Made by a program: the position numbers and the translations under genes. A stretch of 64,000 nucleotides of DNA from Pedobacter aquae. GTDB lineage: Bacteria > Bacteroidota > Bacteroidia > Sphingobacteriales > Sphingobacteriaceae. Each line of letters opens with the position of its first letter. Positions within the stretch are counted from its first letter, which is position 1. Below, one piece after another: positions 18,875 to 28,825 of the stretch. Where the stretch lies: contig NZ_CP043329.1 of assembly GCF_008195825.1 (NCBI RefSeq), positions 2,232,001 through 2,296,000 of the forward strand. Direction: 5' to 3'. Under the pieces are notes generated by a model that saw nothing but the letters and a program-made list of their open reading frames with translations, searched no databases and was not told where the DNA came from.

Positions 18875-19974
18875 ACGCACACTACACAAAATTACCCGCC
18901 GTACTTCTTTTAGCTGATGGAACCGTTTTTCACGGTAAAGCAGCAGGAAAAATTGGTACTACAACAGGCGAAATCTGTTTCAATACAGGTATGACTGGTT
19001 ACCAGGAGATTTTTACAGACCCTTCTTATTTTGGACAAATCATGGTTACGACCAATGCTCATATTGGTAATTATGGTATACATGCTGATGAGATTGAATC
19101 TGGAAGCATTAAAATTGCTGGCTTGGTGTGCAAAAATTTCAATATAAGCTATAGCAGAAAAGAAGCAGAAAAATCTATTCAAGATTACTTCCAAGACGAG
19201 CATATTGTTGGTATTTCTGATATCGATACCCGTGAGTTGGTAAGACATATTAGAGATAAAGGTGCTATGAATGCCATTATCTCTTCAGAAATATTAGATA
19301 TCGAGGAACTTAAAGCTAAACTTGCTGGCGTACCTTCTATGGATGGCTTAGAGCTTTCATCGCAAGTAAGTACAAAAGAGCCTTATTTTATGGGTGATGA
19401 AAATGCCCCAGTAAAAGTTGCTGTTTTAGATTTAGGCGTTAAGAAAAATATCTTAAGAAATTTTGCTGAAAGAGGTGTTTATGCTAAGGTTTTCCCAGCT
19501 AAAACTGCTTATGATGAAATGAAAAAATGGAACCCTGATGGTTACTTCATTAGTAATGGCCCCGGAGACCCTGCTGCAATGCCTTACGCCATAGAAACGG
19601 TAAAAGAAATTCTTGAAGAAGACAAGCCTTTGTTTGGTATTTGCCTTGGTCACCAATTATTAGCACAAGCTAACGGTATTGGCACCATGAAAATGTTTAA
19701 CGGCCACCGTGGTTTAAATCACCCAGTAAAGAACATCATTAAAGACCATTGCGAAGTTACTTCACAAAACCATGGTTTTGGTGTAATTGCGGAAGAAGTT
19801 AGAAAATCTGATAAAGTAGAAATTACTCACTTAAACTTAAACGACCAATCTATTGAAGGTATAAGAGTTAAAGGTAAAAAAGCGTTTTCTGTGCAATACC
19901 ATCCAGAATCTTCACCAGGTCCGCATGATTCAAGATACTTATTTGATGATTTTGTGGAAATGATGAAAGGATAA
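18871..19974 (+). CDS. carA: Carbamoyl-phosphate synthase, small (glutaminase) subunit
   Basis: CarA hydrolyses glutamine and passes ammonia to the CarB subunit, giving carbamoyl phosphate for pyrimidine and arginine synthesis. The 367-residue protein has the N-terminal CPSase small-chain domain (LLADGTVFHGKAAG, TGMTGYQEIFTDPSY) and a class I amidotransferase domain with the nucleophile Cys258 in GICLGHQ and the His344/Glu346 pair in YHPES. The partner carB is not adjacent: a terminator follows and the next gene is convergent. The start overlaps the stop of a short upstream frame. Confidence 0.97.
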   Translation: MNAHYTKLPAVLLLADGTVFHGKAAGKIGTTTGEICFNTGMTGYQEIFTDPSYFGQIMVTTNAHIGNYGIHADEIESGSIKIAGLVCKNFNISYSRKEAEKSIQDYFQDEHIVGISDIDTRELVRHIRDKGAMNAIISSEILDIEELKAKLAGVPSMDGLELSSQVSTKEPYFMGDENAPVKVAVLDLGVKKNILRNFAERGVYAKVFPAKTAYDEMKKWNPDGYFISNGPGDPAAMPYAIETVKEILEEDKPLFGICLGHQLLAQANGIGTMKMFNGHRGLNHPVKNIIKDHCEVTSQNHGFGVIAEEVRKSDKVEITHLNLNDQSIEGIRVKGKKAFSVQYHPESSPGPHDSRYLFDDFVEMMKG

Positions 19975-19983
19975 TAATCATAA

Positions 19984-20011
19984 AAATCCCTCCCAAAAAG
20001 AGGGATTTTTT
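19984..20011 (+). terminator. Rho-independent terminator after carA
   Basis: AAATCCCTC and GAGGGATTT form a stem around a short A-rich loop, followed by a run of six Ts. It lies 10 bp past the carA stop. The A-rich side could also serve the convergent helicase gene. Confidence 0.85.
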
Positions 20012-20023
20012 ATTTTAATAATA

Positions 20024-22462
20024 TTACGAGTTATTAAGCTCCATAAACTTCATAACCGCTCTTATTTCGCCATAAGAAATCTCTTCGCCTAAAGCTGCTT
20101 TGGTATCATTCATAGATGAAGGTTTATTTCTCCAGATATAATCTTGAATTTGGCTTACTTTACTCTTATTTACAAAGCTATAAATATCTAAATCGCCAGT
20201 ACCAATGTAATGTGTTAAATGAGTCTCTATTGTAGTAAGCGCTAAATTTCTTTCTAAAGCAATTTCTTGCATGGTTTTACCTGCTTTAAATAAATCGAAA
20301 CTTAACTTTTTGGTATCTACTTTCTCTGCCGTGGTTTTTACAAACAATTGAAAAGGTGTCTGAGAGACTTCTTTCTTCTCGCAATAATCGCTAATCATCA
20401 CCAATAGCTCGTTCCCAAATTGCTTCACTTTGGTTTTACCTATTCCTTTTATACTTTCTAGTTCTTGAAAGTTTGAAGGCAATTTATTTACCAACTCTAT
20501 CAAAACCTTTTGCGGTAAAATATGATAAACCGGTACATTATTTTCTGCAGCTAATTGGTCTCGCCAAGTTTTAATGGTTTTGTACAATTCGGGATGGTTA
20601 ACACCACTAACCGGAGCAGTTGCTTTTTCTACCGGAGCAGCTTTTTTAAGGTTCAAGAAATCTATCTCTGCATTGGCCTTAGTTTTTAGATAATTTAAAG
20701 TTTGAAAACCATTACAGCAAAGTTTAAGTGCAGATTGCTTGATGAAAACCTCTTTTTCTACCTGCTCTATAGCCTCTAAAAATTGCTTTTTGATGGTTTT
20801 ATTATCTGCATCAAAACTTACTTTATCTAAATTTTCATGAAGCACAATTAGCTTATCTGCAAAATAAGTACAAGCTTTTTTAACACGTTCTTGCAACTCC
20901 TCATTTTCCTCCGGTAACTTACCTTGCTGCAAGTATTGTTCAATCTGCCTGTTAAATTTCTCCGCTACGGTATAAATATCAATTTCTACTGCCTCTCTAA
21001 CTGCATTAATATTCTCTAAAAAGCCTAAACTTATAATTTGATGATATTCTTCTGCTAATTTCTTACACAAATAAAGGGATGATTTGAGTCGTTTAAAATC
21101 AAACAGTTCTAATAACAAATTTCTTTGAAAAACAACTTTGGCTTCTACAAGATGCTGCTCTCCCGGGCTGTTTTGCTCGGCATTTTTGGTATAGGTGGCA
21201 ACAGTTCCATCTGTTTTAATGCTATTAAAAGAAATTGGCGTACGCAAAACCATTCCTTCGAAGCTTTTACATCGGCTTAAAGCCACATAAACTTGTCCGT
21301 GGGCAAAGGCGGCATTAGCGTCAATAATAGCTTTTTCAAAAGTTAAGCCTTGACTTTTATGAATGGTGATAGCCCAAGCCAACTTAATAGGATATTGAAT
21401 AAAACTACCTATTACTTTTTCTTCAATTTCTTTACTAGCCGCATTTAATTCGTATTTGGTATTTTCCCACTCTACCCTGCCTACCACAATTTCTTGTAAA
21501 TCTCCGGGACATTTTACATGGATATAATCATCTTTTATTCTGATGATTTTACCTATTTTCCCGTTGAAATAGAGCTTATCTCTAGAAGCGTCGTTTTTAA
21601 CAAACATCACTTGTGCACCTTCTTTCAATTCCAACTCTAATGCGTTAGGATAAGAAAACTCTGGAAACTCGCCTTTAACATCAGCTTTATAATGATGACT
21701 TTTTGCTTTTAAACCTTTCAGCTTTTCATCGTTAATGATATTGGCAGATTGGTTATGAGATGTTAAGGTGATATAACCTTCTTCCTCATCGGGATTGAAA
21801 TTAGGGATATAACGTTGGTTAAGTTGCGCTAAAAAGTGTTCATCAATACGGTTTTCTCTAACGGCATTTAAGATATCTATAAAAAAAGTATCAGACTGAC
21901 GATAGATATGCTTAAGCTCTATACTTATTGGCGATGTTTGCTGCAAAGCCTTGCTGTTAAAAAAGTATAAATTGCTGTAATATGGTTTTAACAGCTCCCA
22001 ATCTTGATCTTTAACAACCGGCGAAAGCTGATGCAAATCGCCAATCATTAAAAGTTGTACACCACCAAAAGGCTTATTTCTATCCCTATATCTTCTTAAA
22101 ACTTCATCAATATTATCTAAAGTATCGGCTCTAACCATACTTATTTCATCAATAACCAATAAATCAAGACTTTTTATAAGACTGATTTTTTGCTTATTCA
22201 TTTTGTGTTGAAAGGATTTTTGATCAGCATTTGGCACATAAGGCCCAAATGCTAATTGAAAAAAAGAATGGATGGTGCTTCCACCTGCATTGATAGCAGC
22301 TACACCTGTAGGTGCTACAATAACCATCCTTTTAGGGCAATTTTCTTTTAAACGATGTAAAAAGGTTGTTTTACCTGTACCAGCTTTCCCGGTTAAAAAG
22401 ATATTCTTATCCGTAAACTGTACAAATTCTGAAGCTAATTGAAGTTGAATATTTTGCGCCAT
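20024..22462 (-). CDS. Pif1-like SF1B helicase with HRDC and C-terminal helix-turn-helix domains
   Basis: The 812-residue protein starts with a Pif1/RecD-like helicase core: Walker A GKAGTGKTTF at residues 25-34, Walker B VIDEISMV near residue 110, and the C-terminal core motif LAWAITIHKSQGLTFEKAII with VYVALSRCKS. Residues of about 640-705 form an HRDC domain with the helix-hairpin-helix-like ESIKGIGKTKVKQFG. The final 100 residues carry a helix-turn-helix of the type seen after RecQ helicases (TMQEIALERNLALTTIETHL). It likely unwinds DNA during repair or replication; the exact substrate is not known. The gene is convergent with carA. Confidence 0.88.
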   Translation of the reverse strand: MAQNIQLQLASEFVQFTDKNIFLTGKAGTGKTTFLHRLKENCPKRMVIVAPTGVAAINAGGSTIHSFFQLAFGPYVPNADQKSFQHKMNKQKISLIKSLDLLVIDEISMVRADTLDNIDEVLRRYRDRNKPFGGVQLLMIGDLHQLSPVVKDQDWELLKPYYSNLYFFNSKALQQTSPISIELKHIYRQSDTFFIDILNAVRENRIDEHFLAQLNQRYIPNFNPDEEEGYITLTSHNQSANIINDEKLKGLKAKSHHYKADVKGEFPEFSYPNALELELKEGAQVMFVKNDASRDKLYFNGKIGKIIRIKDDYIHVKCPGDLQEIVVGRVEWENTKYELNAASKEIEEKVIGSFIQYPIKLAWAITIHKSQGLTFEKAIIDANAAFAHGQVYVALSRCKSFEGMVLRTPISFNSIKTDGTVATYTKNAEQNSPGEQHLVEAKVVFQRNLLLELFDFKRLKSSLYLCKKLAEEYHQIISLGFLENINAVREAVEIDIYTVAEKFNRQIEQYLQQGKLPEENEELQERVKKACTYFADKLIVLHENLDKVSFDADNKTIKKQFLEAIEQVEKEVFIKQSALKLCCNGFQTLNYLKTKANAEIDFLNLKKAAPVEKATAPVSGVNHPELYKTIKTWRDQLAAENNVPVYHILPQKVLIELVNKLPSNFQELESIKGIGKTKVKQFGNELLVMISDYCEKKEVSQTPFQLFVKTTAEKVDTKKLSFDLFKAGKTMQEIALERNLALTTIETHLTHYIGTGDLDIYSFVNKSKVSQIQDYIWRNKPSSMNDTKAALGEEISYGEIRAVMKFMELNNS

Positions 22463-22558
22463 AAAATTTATAGGATAAGCTTTAGGTAGTTAACTCATCC
22501 TAATTGCCTATAAAATATAAATAATTCTTTTTAGCTAAAATTTTTAGTTTATTTTAAC

Positions 22559-22595
22559 AAAAAAAAGCCTTTTAGAAAAAATTCTAAAAGGCTTT
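22559..22595 (-). terminator. Rho-independent terminator after gnd
   Basis: On the minus strand AAAGCCTTTTAGAA and TTCTAAAAGGCTTT form a long stem with a short A/T loop, followed by a T-run. It starts 20 bp after the gnd stop, between gnd and the helicase gene. Confidence 0.85.
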
Positions 22596-22615
22596 GTATA
22601 TGAAAATTGTTTATA

Positions 22616-24076
22616 CTAAACTACATAAGTTGTAGATGATGTTGTACCACCACGACCTGTCCAATTGGTGTGGAAGAATTCTCCTCTAGGTTTATCAATA
22701 CGTTCGTAAGTATGCGCACCAAAATAATCACGTTGTGCTTGTAATAAGTTGGCAGGTAAACGCTCGCAACGGTAACCATCGTAATAATTTAAGCCAGCGC
22801 TTAAGCAAGGTGCAGGAATACCATTGATAGTTGCTAGAGCAACCGCTTGTCTTAAACCATTTTGGCAAGCCTGGATTTTTTCAGCAAAATATGGGTCTAA
22901 AAGAAGGTTAGCTAAATCTGGGTTATGATCAAATGCTTCTTTGATATTGCTTAAGAAACGAGAACGGATAATACATCCACCTCTCCACATTAAAGCAATA
23001 TTACCGTAGCTTAACTCCCAACCGTACTCTTTAGCGGCAGCTTTCATCATTTGGTAACCTTGTGCATAAGAAATTACTTTAGCAGCATATAGTGCATCTC
23101 TTAAGTAATTGATATATTCTTGTCTATCGCCATTAAATGATGGTTTTGGACCAGCAGTTAAAACTTTAGATGCAGCAACACGCTCGTCTTTTAAGGCCGA
23201 TAAACATCTTGAGAATACAGACTCGGTAATTAAAGTTAATGGAATACCTAGTTCTAAAGCAACCGTACCTGTCCATTTACCTGTACCTTTTTGCCCGGCT
23301 GTATCTAGTATTTTTTCAACTATTGGAGAGCCATCTTCTTCTTTATATGCTAAAATATCTCTGGTGATTTCTACTAAGTAGCTATCTAATTCACCTTCAT
23401 TCCATTCTTTAAATACGTCATGCATTTCATCTGTAGACATTCCTAAAACGTCTTTCATGATGTGATAAACTTCGTTTATCAATTGCATATCGCCATACTC
23501 GATACCATTGTGAACCATTTTAACAAAATGCCCAGCACCACCATCGCCTACCCAATCGCAGCAAGGAGAACCATCACTTACTTTGGCAGCTATACCTTGG
23601 AAAATTGGTTTTACAGCTGGCCATGCAGCTTTAGAACCGCCTGGCATAATTGAAGGACCTAATAAAGCACCTTCCTCGCCACCAGAAACACCACTTCCTA
23701 TAAAGTGTAGCCCTTTGCTTTCTACGTATTTTACACGACGCTCTGTATCTGGAAAATGAGAATTTCCTCCATCAATAATAATATCACCAGGAGATAAATG
23801 AGGGATTAATAGCTCGATGAAATCATCAACAGGCTTACCTGCTTTTACCATTAACATAACTTTACGCGGAGCTTTTAAAGAGGCGATTAAATCTTCAATA
23901 GATTTTGCTCCGTAGATGTTTTTACCTTTAGCTCTACCGTTGATAAAGTTTTCTACCTTATCTACAGTACGGTTGTACGCAGTTACATGAAATCCTTTAC
24001 TTTCCATGTTCAAGATTAGGTTTTCGCCCATTACAGCGATACCTATGATCCCGATGTCTGAAATTGCTTTACTCAT
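22616..24076 (-). CDS. gnd: 6-phosphogluconate dehydrogenase (decarboxylating)
   Basis: This enzyme oxidises 6-phosphogluconate to ribulose-5-phosphate and CO2 with NADP, the last oxidative step of the pentose phosphate pathway. The 486-residue product has the N-terminal nucleotide fold (IGIIGIAVMGENLILNMES), the substrate motif DGGNSHFPDTERR, GSGVSGGEEGALLGPSIMPGG and the catalytic MVHNGIEYGDMQ, then the all-helical domain ending HTNWTGRGG. This is the long form of the enzyme. It stands alone, without zwf or pgl nearby. Confidence 0.97.
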   Translation of the reverse strand: MSKAISDIGIIGIAVMGENLILNMESKGFHVTAYNRTVDKVENFINGRAKGKNIYGAKSIEDLIASLKAPRKVMLMVKAGKPVDDFIELLIPHLSPGDIIIDGGNSHFPDTERRVKYVESKGLHFIGSGVSGGEEGALLGPSIMPGGSKAAWPAVKPIFQGIAAKVSDGSPCCDWVGDGGAGHFVKMVHNGIEYGDMQLINEVYHIMKDVLGMSTDEMHDVFKEWNEGELDSYLVEITRDILAYKEEDGSPIVEKILDTAGQKGTGKWTGTVALELGIPLTLITESVFSRCLSALKDERVAASKVLTAGPKPSFNGDRQEYINYLRDALYAAKVISYAQGYQMMKAAAKEYGWELSYGNIALMWRGGCIIRSRFLSNIKEAFDHNPDLANLLLDPYFAEKIQACQNGLRQAVALATINGIPAPCLSAGLNYYDGYRCERLPANLLQAQRDYFGAHTYERIDKPRGEFFHTNWTGRGGTTSSTTYVV

Positions 24077-24188
24077 GATGTATAATTAAATATGTTGGTT
24101 TTGTTTGAAATGTTAGTGCTGCAAGATTAGCAATTTTTTAGGAATTTGAGGGCATAAACCTGTGCTAAATTGAAAATAATAACTATTA

Positions 24189-25196
24189 ACCTGAGTTCGA
24201 TTAATCAAAAAGCTAAGATTTGATTAGAATTAGCATTTTGATATTTAATTGAAGGTTTTTTAGGAAAAAAAGAATAGGCAATTAATGCGGCAATCATGTT
24301 GGATATAAAATTTGTAAAAGACCTATGTCTTGAATGCTCAATTTGGCAAATGTTTTTTAGTTCATCGTTTACCGTTTCTATTACTGATCTTTTTCTAAGA
24401 GTAATCTTATCATTCATAGTCATTAAGCTGTTTTTCATATTGTTACGAATGCTCGTAATTAGATGTATATCATTGACAAACAATATATTGGCTAGTTTCT
24501 CAGAAATATATCCCTTATCTGCGAATAGTTTTCCAAATACTGATTTCAGGAAGTTTTCATTTTTGAGCGGATCTCTGTCATCAACATTTGCCTGTGTAAT
24601 TGCAAAGTTTAAAATTTCTCCTTTATCGTTGATTACAATGTGGAGCTTAAATCCATAAAACCAGCCCATTGTAGATTTACCTACCTCTGCAATGCCCTTA
24701 AATACCTTATTCCGTTTTATTCGCTTATTGTTACATACCCTAACTGGGGTTGAATCTACAAATGAAATACCGCTACAAATACCTAAACAGCAGGTCTTCA
24801 AAAATATGGTCATCGGCATAAGTATGCTTTGGCTAAGCTCAACAAAGCGATTATAAGAAACCGTTTTTGGAAATTCGGACTGCATGTGTCGTTGAATATA
24901 AAACAGATAAAAGTGCTTAAAGCACCTGAAACCACTAAGATGAAAGAATAGGCAAATCGATATAACCTCACTCTTGGACATCACTGGTGGTCGCTTAGAA
25001 GCTTTTCCCAGTAGAAAGGAATGTGTATTGTTATCGAAATCTTTGCAAAATTCATCCACAAGACAAAAAATATCGCTAATTTTAGAGTAGTCAATCATAT
25101 ATAATTATAGTTAAGTATTTGATTTTAAGACACTTAAATATAACTATTTTTATTATGATTGACTAATTTATTTTAAAATATTAATCGAACTCAGGT
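24189..25196. mobile_element. IS982-family insertion sequence, apparently intact (1008 bp)
   Basis: The ends are a perfect 17-bp inverted repeat, ACCTGAGTTCGATTAAT at 24189-24205 and its complement at 25180-25196. The element is flanked on both sides by TATTA (24184-24188 and 25197-25201), a likely 5-bp target duplication. It carries one full-length transposase gene on the minus strand. It landed between gnd and a toxin-antitoxin pair and interrupts no recognisable gene. Undamaged ends and frame suggest recent insertion. Confidence 0.92.
24205..25098 (-). CDS. IS982-family DDE transposase
   Basis: The 297-residue protein has the IS982 pattern: an N-terminal part with SKSEVISICLFFHLSG, then the catalytic acidic residues Asp115 (ISFVDSTPVRVC), Asp195 (LFADKGYIS) and Glu241 (SVIETVNDEL), and between them KVFKGIAEVGKSTMGWFYGF, which is highly typical of the family. 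It performs cut-and-paste transposition of the surrounding element. The stop codon lies at the inner edge of the left terminal repeat. No frameshift or internal stop. Confidence 0.93.
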   Translation of the reverse strand: MIDYSKISDIFCLVDEFCKDFDNNTHSFLLGKASKRPPVMSKSEVISICLFFHLSGFRCFKHFYLFYIQRHMQSEFPKTVSYNRFVELSQSILMPMTIFLKTCCLGICSGISFVDSTPVRVCNNKRIKRNKVFKGIAEVGKSTMGWFYGFKLHIVINDKGEILNFAITQANVDDRDPLKNENFLKSVFGKLFADKGYISEKLANILFVNDIHLITSIRNNMKNSLMTMNDKITLRKRSVIETVNDELKNICQIEHSRHRSFTNFISNMIAALIAYSFFPKKPSIKYQNANSNQILAF

Positions 25197-25308
25197 TATT
25201 ATTTCATATCCTATTTTTGAACTTTAATTATGCTATGTGAAGATGTTACACTCTTTTATATTCATGATTTTATCATTTGTGTTTTATTAAACTTGCTTTA
25301 GAATTGAT

Positions 25309-25316
25309 TATATTTG
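25309..25316 (+). promoter_or_regulatory. -7 promoter element of the toxin-antitoxin pair
   Basis: TATATTTG matches the Bacteroidota -7 consensus TAnnTTTG, about 20 bp before the antitoxin ATG. No convincing TTTG is found 19 bp upstream, so the -33 element is weak or absent. The pair therefore seems to have its own promoter outside the IS. Confidence 0.4.
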
Positions 25317-25335
25317 ATTATTAAACGAATTACTT

Positions 25336-25581
25336 ATGGATATTCATGCAGAAAAATTAATTCTCATTGAGGAGCTTGTAAAAACACAAGACATCAATAT
25401 TATTAAACAAATCAAGAACTTGTTTCATAAAAGTAATGATGATTTAGCTGGATATGATTTAAATGGTAAGGAAATAACCAGACAACAATTAATTGAGCAG
25501 ATAGAAAATGCTGATATAAGAATAGAAAGCGGCATGTTTATAACCCAACAAGAAATCGAAAAAGAAGCTGAAGATTGGTAA
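25336..25581 (+). CDS. Antitoxin of a RelE/ParE-type module
   Basis: The 81-residue acidic protein ends with NGKEITRQQLIEQIENADIRIESGMFITQQEIEKEAEDW, cut here only by description: the pattern of a conserved NGK-I-R word followed by a helix and a final EKEAEDW is common in small Bacteroidota antitoxins paired with RelE/ParE toxins. It would bind and neutralise the toxin encoded immediately downstream and probably repress the operon. No DNA-binding fold is obvious by eye. Its stop codon directly abuts the toxin start. Confidence 0.75.
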   Translation: MDIHAEKLILIEELVKTQDINIIKQIKNLFHKSNDDLAGYDLNGKEITRQQLIEQIENADIRIESGMFITQQEIEKEAEDW

Positions 25582-25893
25582 TTGCTTTATCAAGTAGTTT
25601 GGGACATAAAAGCTAAAGAATCTTTAAGAGCTATTTATTTATACATCAAAGAAGCTTCACCAAGTGCAGCAATTATGGTTAGAAAAGAAATTCTAAATTT
25701 AACGGCAAGTCTTCAAAAAATGCCTGAACGCTTTTCAACCGAAACTTATTTAAAAGGCAGCAATAAGGAATTTCGTTCTGTTTCTTTATGGAGTTATAAA
25801 ATTATTTACAGGATTCATGAGCAAAAAGTAAGAATTTTGGACATTATACACACAAAAAGAAATACAGCCCTTATTGAAAAATTAGATTTTTAA
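25582..25893 (+). CDS. RelE/ParE-superfamily toxin
   Basis: The 103-residue basic protein has the ParE/RelE layout: a first strand (YQVVWDIKAKESLRAIYLYI), two helices, and the C-terminal strand pair EFRSVSLWSYKIIYRI ... VRILDIIHTKRN. Members either cleave mRNA on the ribosome or inhibit gyrase; which applies here cannot be told. The first possible start is TTG at 25582, directly after the antitoxin TAA. The sequence is TAATTG where a TAATG overlap would be expected, so either TTG is used or one T is extra. Confidence 0.8.
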   Translation: MLYQVVWDIKAKESLRAIYLYIKEASPSAAIMVRKEILNLTASLQKMPERFSTETYLKGSNKEFRSVSLWSYKIIYRIHEQKVRILDIIHTKRNTALIEKLDF

Positions 25894-25920
25894 GCGTTTT
25901 AGTTTAAAGTCTCCTAAACA

Positions 25921-26034
25921 AGCCCTGCCCCATAAACTGGATTGAAGCGTATACCGGCCCTTGTGGCTAAGGCCATGTGATGTATGAGCGAAAAGCCAGA
26001 CTAGCTATAAATAGTAGCAACTACCCTGCTTTCC
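25921..26034. repeat. GC-richer intergenic repeat element upstream of eno
   Basis: A stretch richer in G and C than its surroundings contains ATTGAAGCGTATACCGGCCC and the small hairpin GGCC...GGCC around TTGTGGCTAA. It resembles the family of interspersed intergenic repeats common in Bacteroidota genomes, and has no frame of useful length. The rest of the 299-bp gap up to eno is AT-rich leader. Confidence 0.4.
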
Positions 26035-26105
26035 AAAAAATTAAAATCAACATTTTCTTAGCATATCCTTAACATTTTATAATTAAAGCATATGCCTAAA
26101 AAGTT

Positions 26106-26113
26106 TATATTTG
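26106..26113 (+). promoter_or_regulatory. -7 promoter element of eno
   Basis: TATATTTG is a perfect TAnnTTTG match 79 bp before the eno ATG. The position 19 bp upstream reads TTAA, so the -33 element is poor. Confidence 0.45.
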
Positions 26114-26174
26114 CCCAGTTAAAATAAAAACTATACTTTAGTGTACTTTTAACACTAATAGTAGAATTGAATAA

Positions 26175-27494
<1,320 letters not shown>

Positions 27495-27547
27495 TTTTTT
27501 AGGATAAAAGAACAAGGATGAAGGAGTAAAGACTCTGGATGTCTAAA

Positions 27548-27582
27548 GAAACCGTTCCTTATTTTAGGAACGGTTTTTTTTT
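27548..27582 (+). terminator. Rho-independent terminator after eno
   Basis: AAACCGTTCC and GGAACGGTTT form a 10-bp perfect stem around TTATTTTA, followed by nine Ts. Confidence 0.93.
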
Positions 27583-27809
27583 GAACATTGAATTTGGAGC
27601 AAGAAATAAAGACCAAAGAGTTAAGACTCTGTGTGGCTATAAAAAATGAAAGCAGATCCTTCTTAAATTAAACAAGTATCTCCTGCGCTTCCCTATCCTT
27701 TGTCCCAAAGGGACTCCTTGGGAGGAGAGGGACTGAGGGTGAGGCTCTCTATCACATCACCGTCAAGAAAGGCTAGTCATAAAATGTATTTGGTTTAGCA
27801 TCGTTAAAT
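27583..27809. repeat. Spacer with CCCTCTCC-family repeat
   Basis: No gene is seen here. The segment 27690-27753 has CCCTATCCTTTGTCCC, a GTCCC-AAA-GGGAC hairpin and GGAGAGGGACTGAGGGTGAG, in inverted relation to the GCCTCACCCC and CCCTCTCC words found after ilvC (52974-53005). This is a typical interspersed Bacteroidota repeat. Upstream, GAGTAAAGACTCTGG and GAGTTAAGACTCTGT are an imperfect direct repeat on either side of the eno terminator. Confidence 0.5.
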
Positions 27810-27815
27810 TTGTGT

Positions 27816-28814
27816 ATGAAGATGAGATTAAGTGTTTTAGACCAAACTCCTATAAGAAAAGGGAGTAGTGCAGAGGAATCTTTACAAGAAAGTATAGCAC
27901 TTGCCAAATTAACAGATCAATTGGGTTATACCCGCTATTGGCTTAGCGAACATCATAATTCTGCAACTTTAGCAACTGGCTCGCCAGAAATTATGATTGC
28001 CCGCTTAGGTGCAGAAACTAAAAAGATACGTTTGGGTTCTGGCGGTATGATGATGCCCAACCACAGCACTTTAAGAGTAGCAGAGAATTTCAGGGTATTG
28101 GAAGCCCTTTACCCAAACAGGATAGATTTAGGCATGGGAAGAGCGCCAGGTGGCGACCGCATAACGGCACATTTGCTAAACCCATCTAATAATTTCGACC
28201 CTCAAAATTACATTCAGCAGCTTAGAGATTTAAGAGCTTTTTTAAATGATGAACCCATTGAAGGGGTAAGTGAAATTAAAATTAATGCCATCCCTATGAT
28301 TAGTACATCGCCAGATTTATGGCTTTTAACTTCTAGTGGAGAAAGCGCTTTGTTGGCGGCTTATTTCGGCATGGCTTTATCATTTGCCCAGTTTATTAAC
28401 CCAAAAGGTGGTCCGGAAGCTATAAAAGCATACAAAGAAAAATTTGTCCCTTCTGATGAATTAAAAGCCCCTCAAACCAGTGTTGGTATTTTTGGTTTTT
28501 GTTCTGATGATGAAGAGAAAGTTAAACAAGTACAAGCCTTAATGGATTACCGACTATTAAGCTTTGAAAAAGGTAAATTTAACGAGCGCTTCTCTTACGA
28601 AGACATCAAAGATGAGGATTACGATGCGCTAGAATGGAACAGAATTTTATACAACCGCCAAAGAATGGCGATTGGCACACCAGATGAAATGAAAATGAAG
28701 CTAGAAAATATCTGTCGTGATTTTGGTACTGATGAAATTATGATTTCTACCTTTACAGATACAGCAGAAGATAGGTTTAAATCTTACGAGCTTTTGGCTG
28801 GTTTAATTAATTAA
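27816..28814 (+). CDS. LLM-class flavin-dependent oxidoreductase (luciferase-like)
   Basis: The 332-residue protein belongs to the bacterial luciferase superfamily of FMN-linked oxidoreductases. It starts MKMRLSVLDQTPIRKG and has GYTRYWLSEHHN, the group signature IRLGSGGMMMPNHSTLRVAENF, and IDLGMGRAPGGDR, all typical of the family formerly called YhbW-like. The substrate is unknown. ATG at 27816 and 27822 are both possible starts; TAAATTTG at 27805-27812 resembles a promoter and would favour the second. It probably forms an operon with the deaminase 11 bp downstream. Confidence 0.85.
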   Translation: MKMRLSVLDQTPIRKGSSAEESLQESIALAKLTDQLGYTRYWLSEHHNSATLATGSPEIMIARLGAETKKIRLGSGGMMMPNHSTLRVAENFRVLEALYPNRIDLGMGRAPGGDRITAHLLNPSNNFDPQNYIQQLRDLRAFLNDEPIEGVSEIKINAIPMISTSPDLWLLTSSGESALLAAYFGMALSFAQFINPKGGPEAIKAYKEKFVPSDELKAPQTSVGIFGFCSDDEEKVKQVQALMDYRLLSFEKGKFNERFSYEDIKDEDYDALEWNRILYNRQRMAIGTPDEMKMKLENICRDFGTDEIMISTFTDTAEDRFKSYELLAGLIN

Positions 28815-28825
28815 ATTACGAAAAG

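Noticed and set aside
25201-25335. Promoter for the toxin-antitoxin pair supplied by the IS end
   Set aside because: A good TATATTTG element lies outside the IS, 20 bp before the antitoxin; the transposase points the other way.
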